A stretch of 64,000 nucleotides of DNA from Thalassovita sp. (GCA_029212905.1 JARGPB010000011.1:73600-137599), one strand, 5' to 3'. Shown: positions 25,799-35,148, counted from the stretch's first letter. The notes: generated by a model not told the origin, from the sequence alone. Numbers and translations: made by a program.

Positions 25799-27405
25799 GC
25801 GGCGGCCTCCGTACGGTTAAGTATGTTTCTCAAAGCTCCCTGCACCGCGCCACCGCTCACCTGTTTCCAACGTGCGGCGATATGCATGTCGGGCCTGATC
25901 AGATAGACCGTGCCATCCTCAGCGCCATAGGCGTCGGCTGCGCGTCCCTGTGCAGGCAGGCAGAGCACCTTCACCGCAGGGTCAAGCCCATCCAGATCGG
26001 CCTGACCGAACACCAGCACAGTAAAGCCAGCCCCGAACTGATCCGTCAGAAATCCCTCTGCAAGCGCCACATCCGCCGCCACAGCGCCGAGCTCGGGCCC
26101 TGCCCTGAATGCATCATCCGACGACAGCGTGATCGGGCTATCCAGATAGGTATAAGGTGTCATCTGGCGTGGGTTCGCCAACTGTCCCATCGCCGGATGC
26201 GTCAACGACAGGGACAGCGCGGCGTCACGCATCACCTGCCATCCCAGCGTCGGAGGCGTCATGAAACGAGTGCTTTTGCTGGCATTTGCAAACACATCCA
26301 AAGTCGCCCCGCGGCGCTCGGGCGAGTAGCTATCCAGCAGATCAGACCCTGCCCAGCCATTCAGAACCCAGGCAAGTTTCCAGCCAATATTCTGACCATC
26401 TGCCAACCCATTATTCAGTCCCCGGACCCCGAAAATCGGCACGATATGTGCGCTATCGCCAACATAGAACACACGCCCGTCCCGGTAATCATCCAGCGCC
26501 AGGGTATTGGCGGAATAGACGCTCCACCACTCCAGATCCCAATTGCCCGTGTGGCCGATCTCGGCCAGAACGCTGGCAACGCTATCGCGAACGGTCTGCT
26601 CCTGAGTTGCCTCTTCGGCGCTTTCGTCCAATGCCAATTGATAGTCGATCCGCCAGATGTTTTTCGGTTGTTTATGGATCAGCACCGTCCCACCGGGGCG
26701 GCACGCTGGATCAAACAGCGCGCGCCGGATTGTGGGATAGTCGTGCTCCATCTGCACATCAGCGATCACATACCGCCCCTCGTAATTTTCGCCGCTCAGC
26801 CGTTTGCCCCGGATCGTCCGCACCCTGCTGTGCGCGCCATCGGCGGCCAGCACCCAATCGGCAAGCAGCTCATACGATCCCAAGGTATCGGAGATGCCAA
26901 GTTCGACACCGTCGGGCACATCCGTCAGCCCTGTCACTTCGGACCCCCAACGCAGGTCAATAAGATCCGATTCAGCCACTGCATCAAACAGGAACTGCTC
27001 GATATACTGCTGCTCAAGGTTGTACATCGGCCGGAATTTGTCGTCGGGCCCGTCGGGCATCTTGAACTCCAGGATTTGCTGCCCGCGAAAGAAACTGCGC
27101 CCCGTGGTCCACCCCAGCGAGGTCTTCAGAAACGCATCAACCGCCCCCAGTTGTTCCAGGATATAAAAGCTTTGCCTGGCAATACAGATCGCCCGGCTAC
27201 CATCATTGAACGTCTCTTTGCGCTCGATCAGAACCGAGCGCACCCCGTATTTTGCCAACGTCAGCGCCGCGATCATCCCGACCGGACCAGCCCCCACAAT
27301 CGCCACTGGCGTCCGGTCGCTCAGCCGCCCGCGATCTTTGGGCGCCTCAAATTTTGGATATGTGAAGTAGAGCGATTCCAGATCGCCACGTCCTTTGGGT
27401 CGCAT
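25795..27405 (-). CDS. FAD-dependent aromatic-type monooxygenase
   Basis: A 536-residue class A flavoprotein monooxygenase (MhpA/PheA-like). Near the N-terminus VAIVGAGPVGMIAALTLAKY is the FAD-binding GxGxxG. The DG motif is in VLAADGAHSRVRTI, and the GD motif is VGDSAHIVPIFGVRGLNNG. Such enzymes hydroxylate aromatic or heterocyclic substrates with NAD(P)H and O2. The start at 27405 gives the normal N-terminus; a much longer open frame upstream crosses the divergent regulator. It is followed by the DUF2783-like gene and diverges from a LuxR-type regulator, which probably controls it. Substrate unknown. Confidence 0.9.
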   Translation of the reverse strand: MRPKGRGDLESLYFTYPKFEAPKDRGRLSDRTPVAIVGAGPVGMIAALTLAKYGVRSVLIERKETFNDGSRAICIARQSFYILEQLGAVDAFLKTSLGWTTGRSFFRGQQILEFKMPDGPDDKFRPMYNLEQQYIEQFLFDAVAESDLIDLRWGSEVTGLTDVPDGVELGISDTLGSYELLADWVLAADGAHSRVRTIRGKRLSGENYEGRYVIADVQMEHDYPTIRRALFDPACRPGGTVLIHKQPKNIWRIDYQLALDESAEEATQEQTVRDSVASVLAEIGHTGNWDLEWWSVYSANTLALDDYRDGRVFYVGDSAHIVPIFGVRGLNNGLADGQNIGWKLAWVLNGWAGSDLLDSYSPERRGATLDVFANASKSTRFMTPPTLGWQVMRDAALSLSLTHPAMGQLANPRQMTPYTYLDSPITLSSDDAFRAGPELGAVAADVALAEGFLTDQFGAGFTVLVFGQADLDGLDPAVKVLCLPAQGRAADAYGAEDGTVYLIRPDMHIAARWKQVSGGAVQGALRNILNRTEAAA

Positions 27406-27471
27406 CGTGTGTCCTCCGTCCTGATATCGGTTTTCTATACAGGGGGCCGAGTGCATGGTAAGTCCCTCCAA

Positions 27472-28167
27472 ATGGGGGACACGGCGACACGATACGACCT
27501 GATTGAATCCAGCCTGGCAAGGCTGGGACAAGACGCGTTTCTGGATCCATTTCTGTCCCTCGCCGAGCAATCCGGCGCAGTGCAGATCATGGTGTTCTCT
27601 TATGCGCCCGACCATGCCGCCTGCCTGATGTCGCGCAATTTTCAAGCGGGGGCACTGGGCGCGCGCCTTGCGGCGCAATACCTGGATCAGTGGTTCCTCC
27701 AAGATCCGGCGTACACGGACATTTTGGGAATGAAGCCAGGGCAAAACCTGCCGCTTCAGTTCAAGGATCTCTTGCGGCGGATCGGGCCAGATTATCGCGC
27801 CAAATTTTTCGACGCCCCCGCGCTCAAAAGCAAATCCACCGTGCTGATCGTGGGGGACCGACTGAGGCTTGCGGTCAGCCTGTATTGGCAACGCGACGCA
27901 ATACAGGAAGATATTTGTCCGCTGCTGGCACGGCTGGCGCTTTTGCATTTCGAGGCCAGACCAGAACATAGCCTACCCGAGCCGCTCGCGGTATTGTCCG
28001 AACGCGAACGCGCGGTCTGCTTGGGCATGTTAGAGGGCAAAAAAGCCGAGCAAATCGCGGATGACCTGCACGTTGCACCCTCGTCGGTGATCACCTATCG
28101 ACGCCGTGCCTATGCCAAACTGGGGATCAATTCGCGTGGCAGCCTGTTTGCGATCTGCCGACCGTAG
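27472..28167 (+). CDS. LuxR-type transcriptional regulator
   Basis: A 231-residue protein with an N-terminal ligand-type domain (about 15-150, autoinducer-binding-like in length) and a C-terminal LuxR helix-turn-helix (about 170-225, LSERERAVCLGMLEGKKAEQ then VAPSSVITYRRRAYAKLGI). ATG at 27472 has no clear ribosome site; an in-frame GTG at 27451, preceded by AGGGGG, is a good alternative. It is transcribed away from the FAD monooxygenase with about 66 bases between starts, so it most likely controls that operon. Whether it binds an acyl-homoserine lactone cannot be told from the sequence. Confidence 0.82.
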   Translation: MGDTATRYDLIESSLARLGQDAFLDPFLSLAEQSGAVQIMVFSYAPDHAACLMSRNFQAGALGARLAAQYLDQWFLQDPAYTDILGMKPGQNLPLQFKDLLRRIGPDYRAKFFDAPALKSKSTVLIVGDRLRLAVSLYWQRDAIQEDICPLLARLALLHFEARPEHSLPEPLAVLSERERAVCLGMLEGKKAEQIADDLHVAPSSVITYRRRAYAKLGINSRGSLFAICRP

Positions 28168-28188
28168 AAGCGGCCAGGTCCTCGGGGT

Positions 28189-28857
28189 CTACGCGGGTTT
28201 CAGCCCCGGCCCCGCTGCCCCCGGAGACACCATCCACGCCGTGGCGCCATCCAAAACCGCAGAGTACACAGCCTGCCCCAGCGCATGCCCGACCTCGGTA
28301 TGCAAGCCCGCAAATGGCTCTGTCCCCTCGGGGGAGGCCACAGCTATACAGTCGGTTCCCGTGCCCGTCGCCAACCCAGTCGGAAGCTGCAAGCCAACCT
28401 CCATCACCGCAGCCGTCCGGGCCTGTGTTGCGATGCTCACGGCCTCCAGCATGGCCGTTTCAGTCAGGCCCACATTCAACCGCACCGCCACATTGATCGT
28501 TCCCCAGGCCGAAGGATCGCGCATGAACCGCGTGCCGATACGTTCCGCATTGGAGAGGCCGACCGTGGCCACGGCCTGGGCCTGTGCTGCCCCCACCTGC
28601 GCCTTTGCCTGCGTGGTTGCCGAAACATCCCGCGAGGTCAGAAAGCACACCGCATCCTCAGCCTTACGATCAGCCAGAACCGTGCCCAGCCAGGAATGGA
28701 CATCCAGATCAGGCGGCAGGTCCGCATTCCGTACTTCGCGCCACAGAATACGCCGGGCCGAAACCAAACCGGGACGGTTGATAGCCCAGCTCAGCACACG
28801 CATTTGCGCACCAAGGTCGAATTCCACCCAAGGTCTCTCGATCAAAACCTGCGTCAC
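28189..28857 (-). CDS. cbiZ: Adenosylcobinamide amidohydrolase CbiZ
   Basis: A 222-residue protein with the CbiZ pattern: a central VGLSNAERIGTR segment, WGTINVAV, and TGTGTDCIAVASPEG toward the end, followed by AGLHTEVGHALG. CbiZ cleaves adenosylcobinamide or pseudo-B12 to adenosylcobyric acid so that imported corrinoids can be rebuilt into the native cofactor; this has been shown in R. sphaeroides. GTG start, overlapping the btuD stop by GTGA. It ends the btuBFCD operon, which strongly supports the corrinoid-salvage role. Confidence 0.87.
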   Translation of the reverse strand: MTQVLIERPWVEFDLGAQMRVLSWAINRPGLVSARRILWREVRNADLPPDLDVHSWLGTVLADRKAEDAVCFLTSRDVSATTQAKAQVGAAQAQAVATVGLSNAERIGTRFMRDPSAWGTINVAVRLNVGLTETAMLEAVSIATQARTAAVMEVGLQLPTGLATGTGTDCIAVASPEGTEPFAGLHTEVGHALGQAVYSAVLDGATAWMVSPGAAGPGLKPA

Positions 28858-29612
28858 CCAAGGACCTCCAACGGCTGAAACACCGGGCCGAATTCCGTAT
28901 CCACGAAATGCGCTGAAATTCCGAAATGGTTACGCAAATTTTCAGGCGACAGGACCTCGCGTGGTGATCCGTCCGCAACCAGCCGCCCGCCAGACAACAG
29001 AACCAAACGCGAGCAGTGCCGCACCGCCAACCCCAGATCATGGATCGAAACCACCGCCGATTTCCCCTGCTCTGCAATCTGTTGAAAGCAGCGCATCGTG
29101 GCGATCTGATGCGAAGGATCCAGCCCCGCGATGGGTTCATCCGCCAGCACCAAAGGCGTTTCCTGCGCCAGGATACGCGCGATCAGGACGCGGGTTTGTT
29201 CGCCCCCGGACAGGCGGGTCGCCGTCCTATGACGTAGCTCATCCAGCCCCATCTGGTTCAGGGCCTTGTCCACCGCTGCCCGGTCCTCAGGTCGAACGGC
29301 CTGCCCTGCATTCAGGTGCGGGATACGCCCCAAAGTGACCAAAGTTTCCACATCCACCGGCCAGGCGATTTCATGGCTCTGCGGCATCCAGGCGACGTGG
29401 CGGGCCCGTTGGCGCGGTGTCATCTCGACGACAGAGCTGGCGCCATCACACGGCACAAGCCCCAGCGCTGCCCGCATCAATGTTGTTTTCCCCGCTCCGT
29501 TCGGACCAATCAGACCGACCACCTCTCCTGGGGCAACGGACAGGCTGACGCGGTCGATAACCTGCCTGTCCCGCAGGGCCACGGACATATCGCGCAATGA
29601 CAACAACGTCAT
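28854..29612 (-). CDS. btuD: Corrinoid ABC transporter ATP-binding protein BtuD
   Basis: A 252-residue ABC ATPase of the FecE/BtuD type. Walker A is GPNGAGKTT near residue 36. The signature LSGGEQTRVLIAR is near 134, followed by Walker B LVLADEPIAGLD. It powers uptake through BtuC. It overlaps btuC and cbiZ by four bases each. Substrate assignment as corrinoid comes from the riboswitch and cbiZ in the same operon. Confidence 0.92.
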   Translation of the reverse strand: MTLLSLRDMSVALRDRQVIDRVSLSVAPGEVVGLIGPNGAGKTTLMRAALGLVPCDGASSVVEMTPRQRARHVAWMPQSHEIAWPVDVETLVTLGRIPHLNAGQAVRPEDRAAVDKALNQMGLDELRHRTATRLSGGEQTRVLIARILAQETPLVLADEPIAGLDPSHQIATMRCFQQIAEQGKSAVVSIHDLGLAVRHCSRLVLLSGGRLVADGSPREVLSPENLRNHFGISAHFVDTEFGPVFQPLEVLG

Positions 29613-30592
29613 ACCCCGGCCTTTCGTGTTTTATAGATCAGGTGCAGGAACAAGGGCGCCCCCACCAGCGCCGTTAGCACGCCCAGCTTCAGGTCTTGGG
29701 TTGGCAGAACCAGCCGCACAACAATATCTGCGGCCAGAACCATCACAGCCCCCCCCAAGGCCGAGGCCCACAGCAACCGCCCCGGACGTGCGCCAACGTA
29801 TGGTCTCAGGATATGCGGCACAACCAGCCCCACAAACCCGATCGCCCCTGCCACAGCCGTCGCCGCTCCGATCGACGCGGCCGTGCCGACCACCAGTTTC
29901 AGACGCAAATGGGTCAGATTGATCCCCATCGATTCAGCCGCATCCTCGCCCAGGGTCAGCGCGTCCAAACCGCGCGGCAAAGACCCAAGCAGCGCCCAGC
30001 CAACGCCCATCAACGGCAGCGCCAACCAGACATGTGTCATCGATCTATCGGCAAGCGACCCCATCATCCAGAATACGATTTCATTCGCAGCAAAGGGGTT
30101 GGGGGACAAATTCAGCACCAACGAACTCAGCGCCCCCGCCAACGATGAAATCGCGATCCCCGCCAGGATCAGTGTCAGGGATCCGCCACGAGGACCAGCC
30201 AAGGCCATCACCAAAAAAACGCTCGCCAAGGCTCCGGCCAGCGCGGCCAGGGGCAAGCCCAGAACAAAGGCCGCCGACAGCCCGGTATGGATCGCCAGAA
30301 CCGCCCCCAAGGCAGCCGAACCCGACACCCCGATCAGCCCAGGATCAGCCAGCGGGTTACGCAAATAGCCCTGCATCCCCGCTCCGGCCATGCCCAAAGA
30401 AATACCTATCATCAGCCCCAGCAAGGCGCGTGGCAGGCGTATTTCCCGCATCACCATGCTGAGTGGTCCCTGGTCATCAATCACCAACGCAGCCAGGCTC
30501 TGCCCGATGGGCATCCCTGCGGGCCCCAGCGCCAACGAGGCAACAAACAGCGCCGCAACGGCCAGCAACAGAACCAGGATCAAGCGTTTCAT
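29609..30592 (-). CDS. btuC: Corrinoid ABC transporter permease BtuC
   Basis: A 327-residue FecCD-family permease with about ten transmembrane helices. Family motifs include RLPRALLGLMIGISLGMAGA (about 52-71), GYLRNPLADPGLIGVSGSAA, and near the end GFVGLVVPHILRPYVG, the loop that couples to the ATPase. The ATG at 30592 overlaps the btuF stop. In this cluster it moves B12 and related corrinoids across the inner membrane. Confidence 0.93.
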   Translation of the reverse strand: MKRLILVLLLAVAALFVASLALGPAGMPIGQSLAALVIDDQGPLSMVMREIRLPRALLGLMIGISLGMAGAGMQGYLRNPLADPGLIGVSGSAALGAVLAIHTGLSAAFVLGLPLAALAGALASVFLVMALAGPRGGSLTLILAGIAISSLAGALSSLVLNLSPNPFAANEIVFWMMGSLADRSMTHVWLALPLMGVGWALLGSLPRGLDALTLGEDAAESMGINLTHLRLKLVVGTAASIGAATAVAGAIGFVGLVVPHILRPYVGARPGRLLWASALGGAVMVLAADIVVRLVLPTQDLKLGVLTALVGAPLFLHLIYKTRKAGV

Positions 30593-31428
30593 TCGGCGCT
30601 CTCCACGCGGTGGCGCAACGCGACCAGATCGCGGATCGCACTGAGGACATATGGCGTACCGCACAGCCAATCGCTATCTGCGACGGTGCCGGTTTCACGG
30701 TTCTTCTGTAGCGTCCGAACCACAGGATGATCAAGGATTGCCTCGGATCGGGACTGTCCGGGGTATTTCGCCCCCGTGACCACCGCATCCGGTTGCAGCA
30801 TCACCAACACCTCTAGCGGCAGGTTGCCGGCGCGGCTTTGTCCAGTACGGGTGATGGCATTTTCAAACCCCGCAGCCAGCAAGATTTGCCCAGCCAGGGT
30901 TTTGTCCCCGGTGGTATAGCCATTCGCATAATACATCGCCGCCAGCGGGCGATTTTGCACATTTTCGCGCAACGCAGCCAGATCAGCGTCAAAAGCAGCA
31001 ACCATCGCCTCGGCGCGGGCTTCGCGCCCCAAGGCCCGGCCCATCTGAAGGATACGTTCGCGCACATCCTCCAGGGAATACGCCGGCAGGAACAGCTCGA
31101 CCTGTTTATCCAGGCGTCTGAGCATATTCACCGTGGCGACGCCGGTATACCGACCAGCCAGCACCAGATCCGGTTCTTGCAGATAGATCTCTTCGGCCTG
31201 CCCCTGATTGCGTACGAATGCCTGCGCCTGCTGGTGCATGGCGCTGCTGCGCGGATCAGTGGACAGGTAGGACAGCGACACGATCTGATCGGGATCCGCA
31301 ATTAGCATGGCCAATTGATCCGTGCACAGATTCATCGACACAACACGGCGCGGAGCCATGTCGGCAACAGCAGCTGCGCCGGCCAGAACCAGCGCAGCTG
31401 CCAAGGTTATGATCTTAGAACGACGCAC
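30589..31428 (-). CDS. btuF: Corrinoid-binding periplasmic protein BtuF-like
   Basis: A 279-residue periplasmic binding protein of the FecB/BtuF class. I chose a GTG start at 31428, which gives a good signal peptide (VRRSKIITLAAALVLAGAAAVA) and overlaps btuB by 14 bases; no ATG gives a better start. The N-lobe begins RRVVSMNLCTDQLAMLIADP, and the C-lobe has VLVMLQPDAVV. It hands corrinoid from BtuB to BtuCD. The ligand is inferred from context. Confidence 0.88.
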   Translation of the reverse strand: MRRSKIITLAAALVLAGAAAVADMAPRRVVSMNLCTDQLAMLIADPDQIVSLSYLSTDPRSSAMHQQAQAFVRNQGQAEEIYLQEPDLVLAGRYTGVATVNMLRRLDKQVELFLPAYSLEDVRERILQMGRALGREARAEAMVAAFDADLAALRENVQNRPLAAMYYANGYTTGDKTLAGQILLAAGFENAITRTGQSRAGNLPLEVLVMLQPDAVVTGAKYPGQSRSEAILDHPVVRTLQKNRETGTVADSDWLCGTPYVLSAIRDLVALRHRVESAE

Positions 31429-33223
31429 GAAGCCCGAAATAGAACGCCCGACCCGAGGTACTGTACCCGGCGGCGGTCTCATAGTCTTCGTCGGTCAGGT
31501 TCACGACCCGCAGATAGGCCTGCGTGTTGTCATTGATCTGATACGCCACATGCGCATTCACAACGGTGTAATCCGGCACGGCCCCAACTGTATCCATCCG
31601 ATCGGCAACGTGATTGACGCTGATACCGCCCGTAGTTTTGGACCCCAGTTCGGCATTCACACCGACCTCTAGATCGTGACGCGGGACGCGTAGCGCCTGC
31701 GCGCCGGTCCCATCAGACGTATCAGTCAACGTATAGCTGGCAACCAGATCGACGCGGTCATTCAGCGCGATCTGCCCCGACAGTTCCAGGCCTTTGGCCG
31801 TAAAGTCCTGCACCTCGTAGCAACCAAAGCCGCTGCCGCAGCGGGTCGAACCGTAGTCCCAGTAGACTTGTCCATCGATATCCGTCTGGAACAAGGTCGC
31901 ACGGATGAAGTCAGAACCGCCCAGGCGCTTTTCCAGACCCAACTCAAAGCTGGTGGATTCTTCGGGTTGGAACGTCGTATCTCCGTAGGCCGAGGTCAGT
32001 TGATACAGCGACGGTGGTTTGTACCCGGTCGCGGCCTGAGCACGCAAAATCAGATCGTCCTGAATACGCCAAGCCAGCGCAATCCGGCCCGTGGTTTTGT
32101 TGTCGAAATCCGACAGGTCTTCGTGCCGAACCGAGGCCACGATATCCACCGCGTCGGTGGGTGTGTACACCGCCTCGGCGAAGACGCCGGTGACTTCGGC
32201 GGAAACACCGCTGGCCTCTTCGCGGGTATTGTCTGCGCCCAGATGCATGGTCAGCATGCTACCCAGATCAAAGCTGGCTTTGTACTCCAACTTTTTACGG
32301 TCGCCATCAAAGGGCGTGTCGAACCCGTTCGAGCTACTGACCCGGTCAGTTTCAAAATAGGAATAGGCCAGCGCATGGCTGACATTACCCGTCATGAATT
32401 CGCTGAACAGACGCACGCCCTTGGCCTCGCGCGTGTTGATCTCATCATACGGCAGGGCGCCGTCGCCGGACCATTCGTCAAACTCGCCCTCCGCATCGCG
32501 GTAAAAGCCGGTCAGGCCGATCAGCGCGGTATCGCTCAGGTGGTACACAGCGCGCAGGTTGACCGTTGTTTCCTCGTATCCGTCGTCCTCGGTGCCCGCT
32601 GCGTTGGCCGAGAACCCGTCGGTGGTGACGCTGCTCAGGCCAATGCTCAGTTCGGTGCGTTCGGTGCGCAGACCCAGCGAAAAACCAGCCCGGCGCGTGT
32701 TATAGGTGCCGTATTCTACCGTTGCCTGACCGGAAACGCCGTCTTTGGTCGGGGTCCAGCTTTGCAGGCTTACAACACCACCCACTGCGTTGATCCCAAA
32801 GCGCGCAGATTGCGACCCCTTCAGGACCTCAATCCGGCTGATGTTCGAGGCGGTCGTCCCTCCCCAGTCAAACCCGCTCCCGCTGCTGGCAGGATCCGAG
32901 ATGTCGATACCATCCAGAAGCACCGGCACATAGGCGCCGCCCAACCCACGAATTCGCAGGTTGGTCGAGGTACCCAGCCCGCCATTCGACGAGGCCGTCA
33001 CACCGGGCAGACCCGTCAGGACATCCGACAGGCGATTGCCCGGCTCGGCCAGAATTTCGGCTTCGTCCACGATTTCGACGGTCGTGCCCGACCGCTCGAG
33101 TACGGTTTCGCCCTGGTTTGCGGTTACGGTAATTTCGCCCAGATCATAGACCTCTTCGGCGACGGCCGGGGCGGTAGCGATTGCAACCAGCGCGCAGCTG
33201 GTCATCAAAGTAAGACGTGTCAT
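31415..33223 (-). CDS. btuB: TonB-dependent corrinoid receptor BtuB
   Basis: A 602-residue outer-membrane receptor. A signal peptide (cut after AVA22) is followed by a TonB-box-like LGEITVTA, the plug domain (about 40-150, with LSDVLTGLPGV and LRIRGLGGAYVPVLLDGID) and a 22-strand barrel ending in an aromatic residue (FYFGLRASF). The size matches BtuB. Expression is under a cobalamin riboswitch located 145 bases upstream. It heads the btuB-F-C-D-cbiZ operon. Confidence 0.94.
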   Translation of the reverse strand: MTRLTLMTSCALVAIATAPAVAEEVYDLGEITVTANQGETVLERSGTTVEIVDEAEILAEPGNRLSDVLTGLPGVTASSNGGLGTSTNLRIRGLGGAYVPVLLDGIDISDPASSGSGFDWGGTTASNISRIEVLKGSQSARFGINAVGGVVSLQSWTPTKDGVSGQATVEYGTYNTRRAGFSLGLRTERTELSIGLSSVTTDGFSANAAGTEDDGYEETTVNLRAVYHLSDTALIGLTGFYRDAEGEFDEWSGDGALPYDEINTREAKGVRLFSEFMTGNVSHALAYSYFETDRVSSSNGFDTPFDGDRKKLEYKASFDLGSMLTMHLGADNTREEASGVSAEVTGVFAEAVYTPTDAVDIVASVRHEDLSDFDNKTTGRIALAWRIQDDLILRAQAATGYKPPSLYQLTSAYGDTTFQPEESTSFELGLEKRLGGSDFIRATLFQTDIDGQVYWDYGSTRCGSGFGCYEVQDFTAKGLELSGQIALNDRVDLVASYTLTDTSDGTGAQALRVPRHDLEVGVNAELGSKTTGGISVNHVADRMDTVGAVPDYTVVNAHVAYQINDNTQAYLRVVNLTDEDYETAAGYSTSGRAFYFGLRASF

Positions 33224-33240
33224 TCCATGTCCCCCATGGA
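33224..33240 (-). promoter_or_regulatory. Hairpin holding the btuB ribosome binding site
   Basis: TCCATG and CATGGA are perfect inverted repeats around a five-base loop directly before the btuB ATG. On the minus strand the loop and its edge read GGGGGA, the only good Shine-Dalgarno sequence. The ribosome site can therefore be presented in, or hidden by, a small hairpin. Confidence 0.55.
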
Positions 33241-33367
33241 TACGGGCTAGGCCCGCATTCGTTTTGATATGTCCTGAAGGGGAATACCCCTCCGCAGACG
33301 GTGAGTTTCGTCACCACAAACGGAAGGTCCGTTGTCAGAGGCGCGCCCCGCGCCCAGACCGGGTGAT

Positions 33368-33558
33368 CGCCTTGGCAGGTCTCCTGACTTGCGGGTCTCA
33401 GCTTGGTCGGGCCTTCCCAGCGCACCTTTGGTGCGTCAGTGGCATGTTCCGACGTCGCTCGCCGCTCACAGTTGCGGGGGCAGTCACGGAATTGAGGTCT
33501 GCTCTAACCTCTCACCGCGTTCCCTATTATCCGGTGGCGTACCAGCCGGACCAAAGCG
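33368..33558 (-). promoter_or_regulatory. Cobalamin riboswitch upstream of btuB
   Basis: The minus strand shows the class core. A closing stem P1 is formed by CGCTTTGG (33558-33551) and CCAAGGCG (33375-33368). Between its arms lie GGGAACGCGGTG, then ACTGCCCCCGCAACTGTGAG, then CCACTG and GGGAAGGC, and finally the B12 box AAGTCAGGAGACCTGCC (33390-33374). Stretch 33241-33367 between it and btuB would be the expression platform; it contains an AGGGG-TATT-CCCCTT hairpin. Confidence 0.93.
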
Positions 33559-33628
33559 TCCTGACGGATAGTCGCTCGTTTACGTTTTGTAAATGGGAAG
33601 TTGGCCGCACCGCAGAAACGGCCCGCAG

Positions 33629-34465
33629 CTACCCTAATTCCAGCGTCGCTACGCCGAACAAGGTCTGGGGCTGTGCGGGCGTTGGCGCGGGGCCGCGATA
33701 CATCCGGGCGGTTGCAAACCCGGAGACAAACCCCAAACCCGCCAATGCCGCAGTAAATCCCGTCTGATCAGCAGGGACATCTATTGTAGCCCAGTGCGCA
33801 CCAACCCCCGTTACGGCCGCAGCAATCAGGCTCTCCGCCGCTGCTTGATCCGGCGCAATCACCGGCCCGATCTTACAGCCTTCGCGGCACAAGCGAGCCG
33901 TTGCATAGCCCGTAATCTGACCGTTTTGTTCAAGCACAACCGTCTTGCGGGTGGGCGAATCCTGGATCCACCCCGTCAAAAAGGCCTGCCGCGTGAATCC
34001 ATTCGCAGCAAGATCCAGTCCCGCAATCTGTGCTGTATCCTGCGCGCCCATGACCGGACGGATACCCGAGGTTTCAGCACTGGGAACGATGCCTTCGAAA
34101 CGCATGGTCGACCCAGCCGCAACAAAGCCCGACCGCGCATAGTTGCCTTGCTGCTCTGCAACCCCATCCAACCCGACGGTCCGCGACCCGGCATGTTGCA
34201 ACGCATGTTTCCACAGCGCCACCCCGACCCCCTGTCCCCGAAAGTCCGGAAGGCAAATGTACAGCCCCAGAAAGGCAAAAACGTCCGAATGGTTCACCAC
34301 TGAAATCGCCGCCACCATCTGGCCATCCACGTCAGCAACAAAGAACCCCTTGGAATCAGCGCTATGAAACGCCGCCGCGTCCTCCATTCCTGGGTTCCAG
34401 CCTTCTTGGGCTGCCCAGTCCAACATTCGGGCAACGTCATCCAGAGTGGCCGTACGCAGGATCAT
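33629..34465 (-). CDS. Tandem GNAT-family N-acetyltransferase
   Basis: A 278-residue protein with an N-terminal GNAT domain. The acetyl-CoA binding stretch LPDFRGQGVGVALWKHALQHA is near residues 72-92, with the family R/QxxGxG/A in RGQGVG. A second, diverged GNAT-like half (about 150-270) contains VLEQNGQITGYATARLCREG. It overlaps the GntR regulator start by four bases and is the second gene of that operon. Acceptor substrate unknown; context with an amine importer and eutBC makes an amine plausible. Confidence 0.82.
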   Translation of the reverse strand: MILRTATLDDVARMLDWAAQEGWNPGMEDAAAFHSADSKGFFVADVDGQMVAAISVVNHSDVFAFLGLYICLPDFRGQGVGVALWKHALQHAGSRTVGLDGVAEQQGNYARSGFVAAGSTMRFEGIVPSAETSGIRPVMGAQDTAQIAGLDLAANGFTRQAFLTGWIQDSPTRKTVVLEQNGQITGYATARLCREGCKIGPVIAPDQAAAESLIAAAVTGVGAHWATIDVPADQTGFTAALAGLGFVSGFATARMYRGPAPTPAQPQTLFGVATLELG

Positions 34466-35148
34466 CTCAGCGCCTCTTTCAGCGACTGGGCCGCAGACCC
34501 AACAGCCCGCAAATCCAACGAGGTCAACAGATCCAGCAAGTGGTTTTTCATCAACTCCTCGGCAAGGGCCCCGTTCTTGGTGGCCAGAGCCTGTAGCAGC
34601 GCATCATGGGCGTGGCTTTCGCACAGGGCCGCACGTCGTTGCCAATACAGCGCGATAATCAAGGAAGAGCGCGACACCAACTGTGTCACGAAATCCGCAA
34701 TCGTTGCCTGATCTGCGATCCGGGCGATTTCGATGTGAAACATACCAGACAGATGCAACGCCCGCCCGGTATCGCCCTGGGCAAGGGCCTCGTGTTCGGC
34801 ATCTATGTGGCTTTGCAACGCAGCGATATGCGCGTCTGTCATCCGTTCAGCGGCCGAACGCGCCGTGCGGGGCTCTAGCAAGGACCGCGCCTCAAACACC
34901 TCGCGCGCTTCTTTTACGGTGGGTTGCGCGACGAATGCGCCACGGTTGCGTTTCAGGTCAATCAACCGCTCGTGCGAGAGCTGCTGAAGCGCGGCACGCA
35001 CCACCGTTCGACTGACGCCGTAGATCTCGCCAACCTCATCTTCGCTTAGTTTCATCCCCGGAGCGAGCCGGTGTTCATGAATCGCCCGCGCCAGATTATC
35101 CGCAACCAGGCTGCTTCCTGTTTCTGTCTTGGATGCTTTATTGATCAC
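34462..35148 (-). CDS. GntR-family (FadR/FCD) transcriptional regulator
   Basis: A 228-residue GntR regulator with an N-terminal winged helix (about 12-75; DEVGEIYGVSRTVVRAALQQ) and a C-terminal FCD ligand domain (about 85-215) containing RSAAERMTDAHI and the metal-site type histidines in LSGMFHIEIARI. The start is a GTG. It diverges from the ABC importer operon, and a 16-bp perfect palindrome sits between them, so it probably represses the importer and itself. Confidence 0.9.
   Translation of the reverse strand: MINKASKTETGSSLVADNLARAIHEHRLAPGMKLSEDEVGEIYGVSRTVVRAALQQLSHERLIDLKRNRGAFVAQPTVKEAREVFEARSLLEPRTARSAAERMTDAHIAALQSHIDAEHEALAQGDTGRALHLSGMFHIEIARIADQATIADFVTQLVSRSSLIIALYWQRRAALCESHAHDALLQALATKNGALAEELMKNHLLDLLTSLDLRAVGSAAQSLKEALR

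Noticed and set aside
25723..27471. Long plus-strand frame leading into the LuxR-type gene
   Set aside because: It is opposite the FAD monooxygenase and low in recognisable motifs. Only the part after 27451/27472 resembles a protein family.
33241..33367. Intrinsic terminator in the btuB leader
   Set aside because: Hairpins exist, but no T-run follows, so transcription attenuation is not supported.
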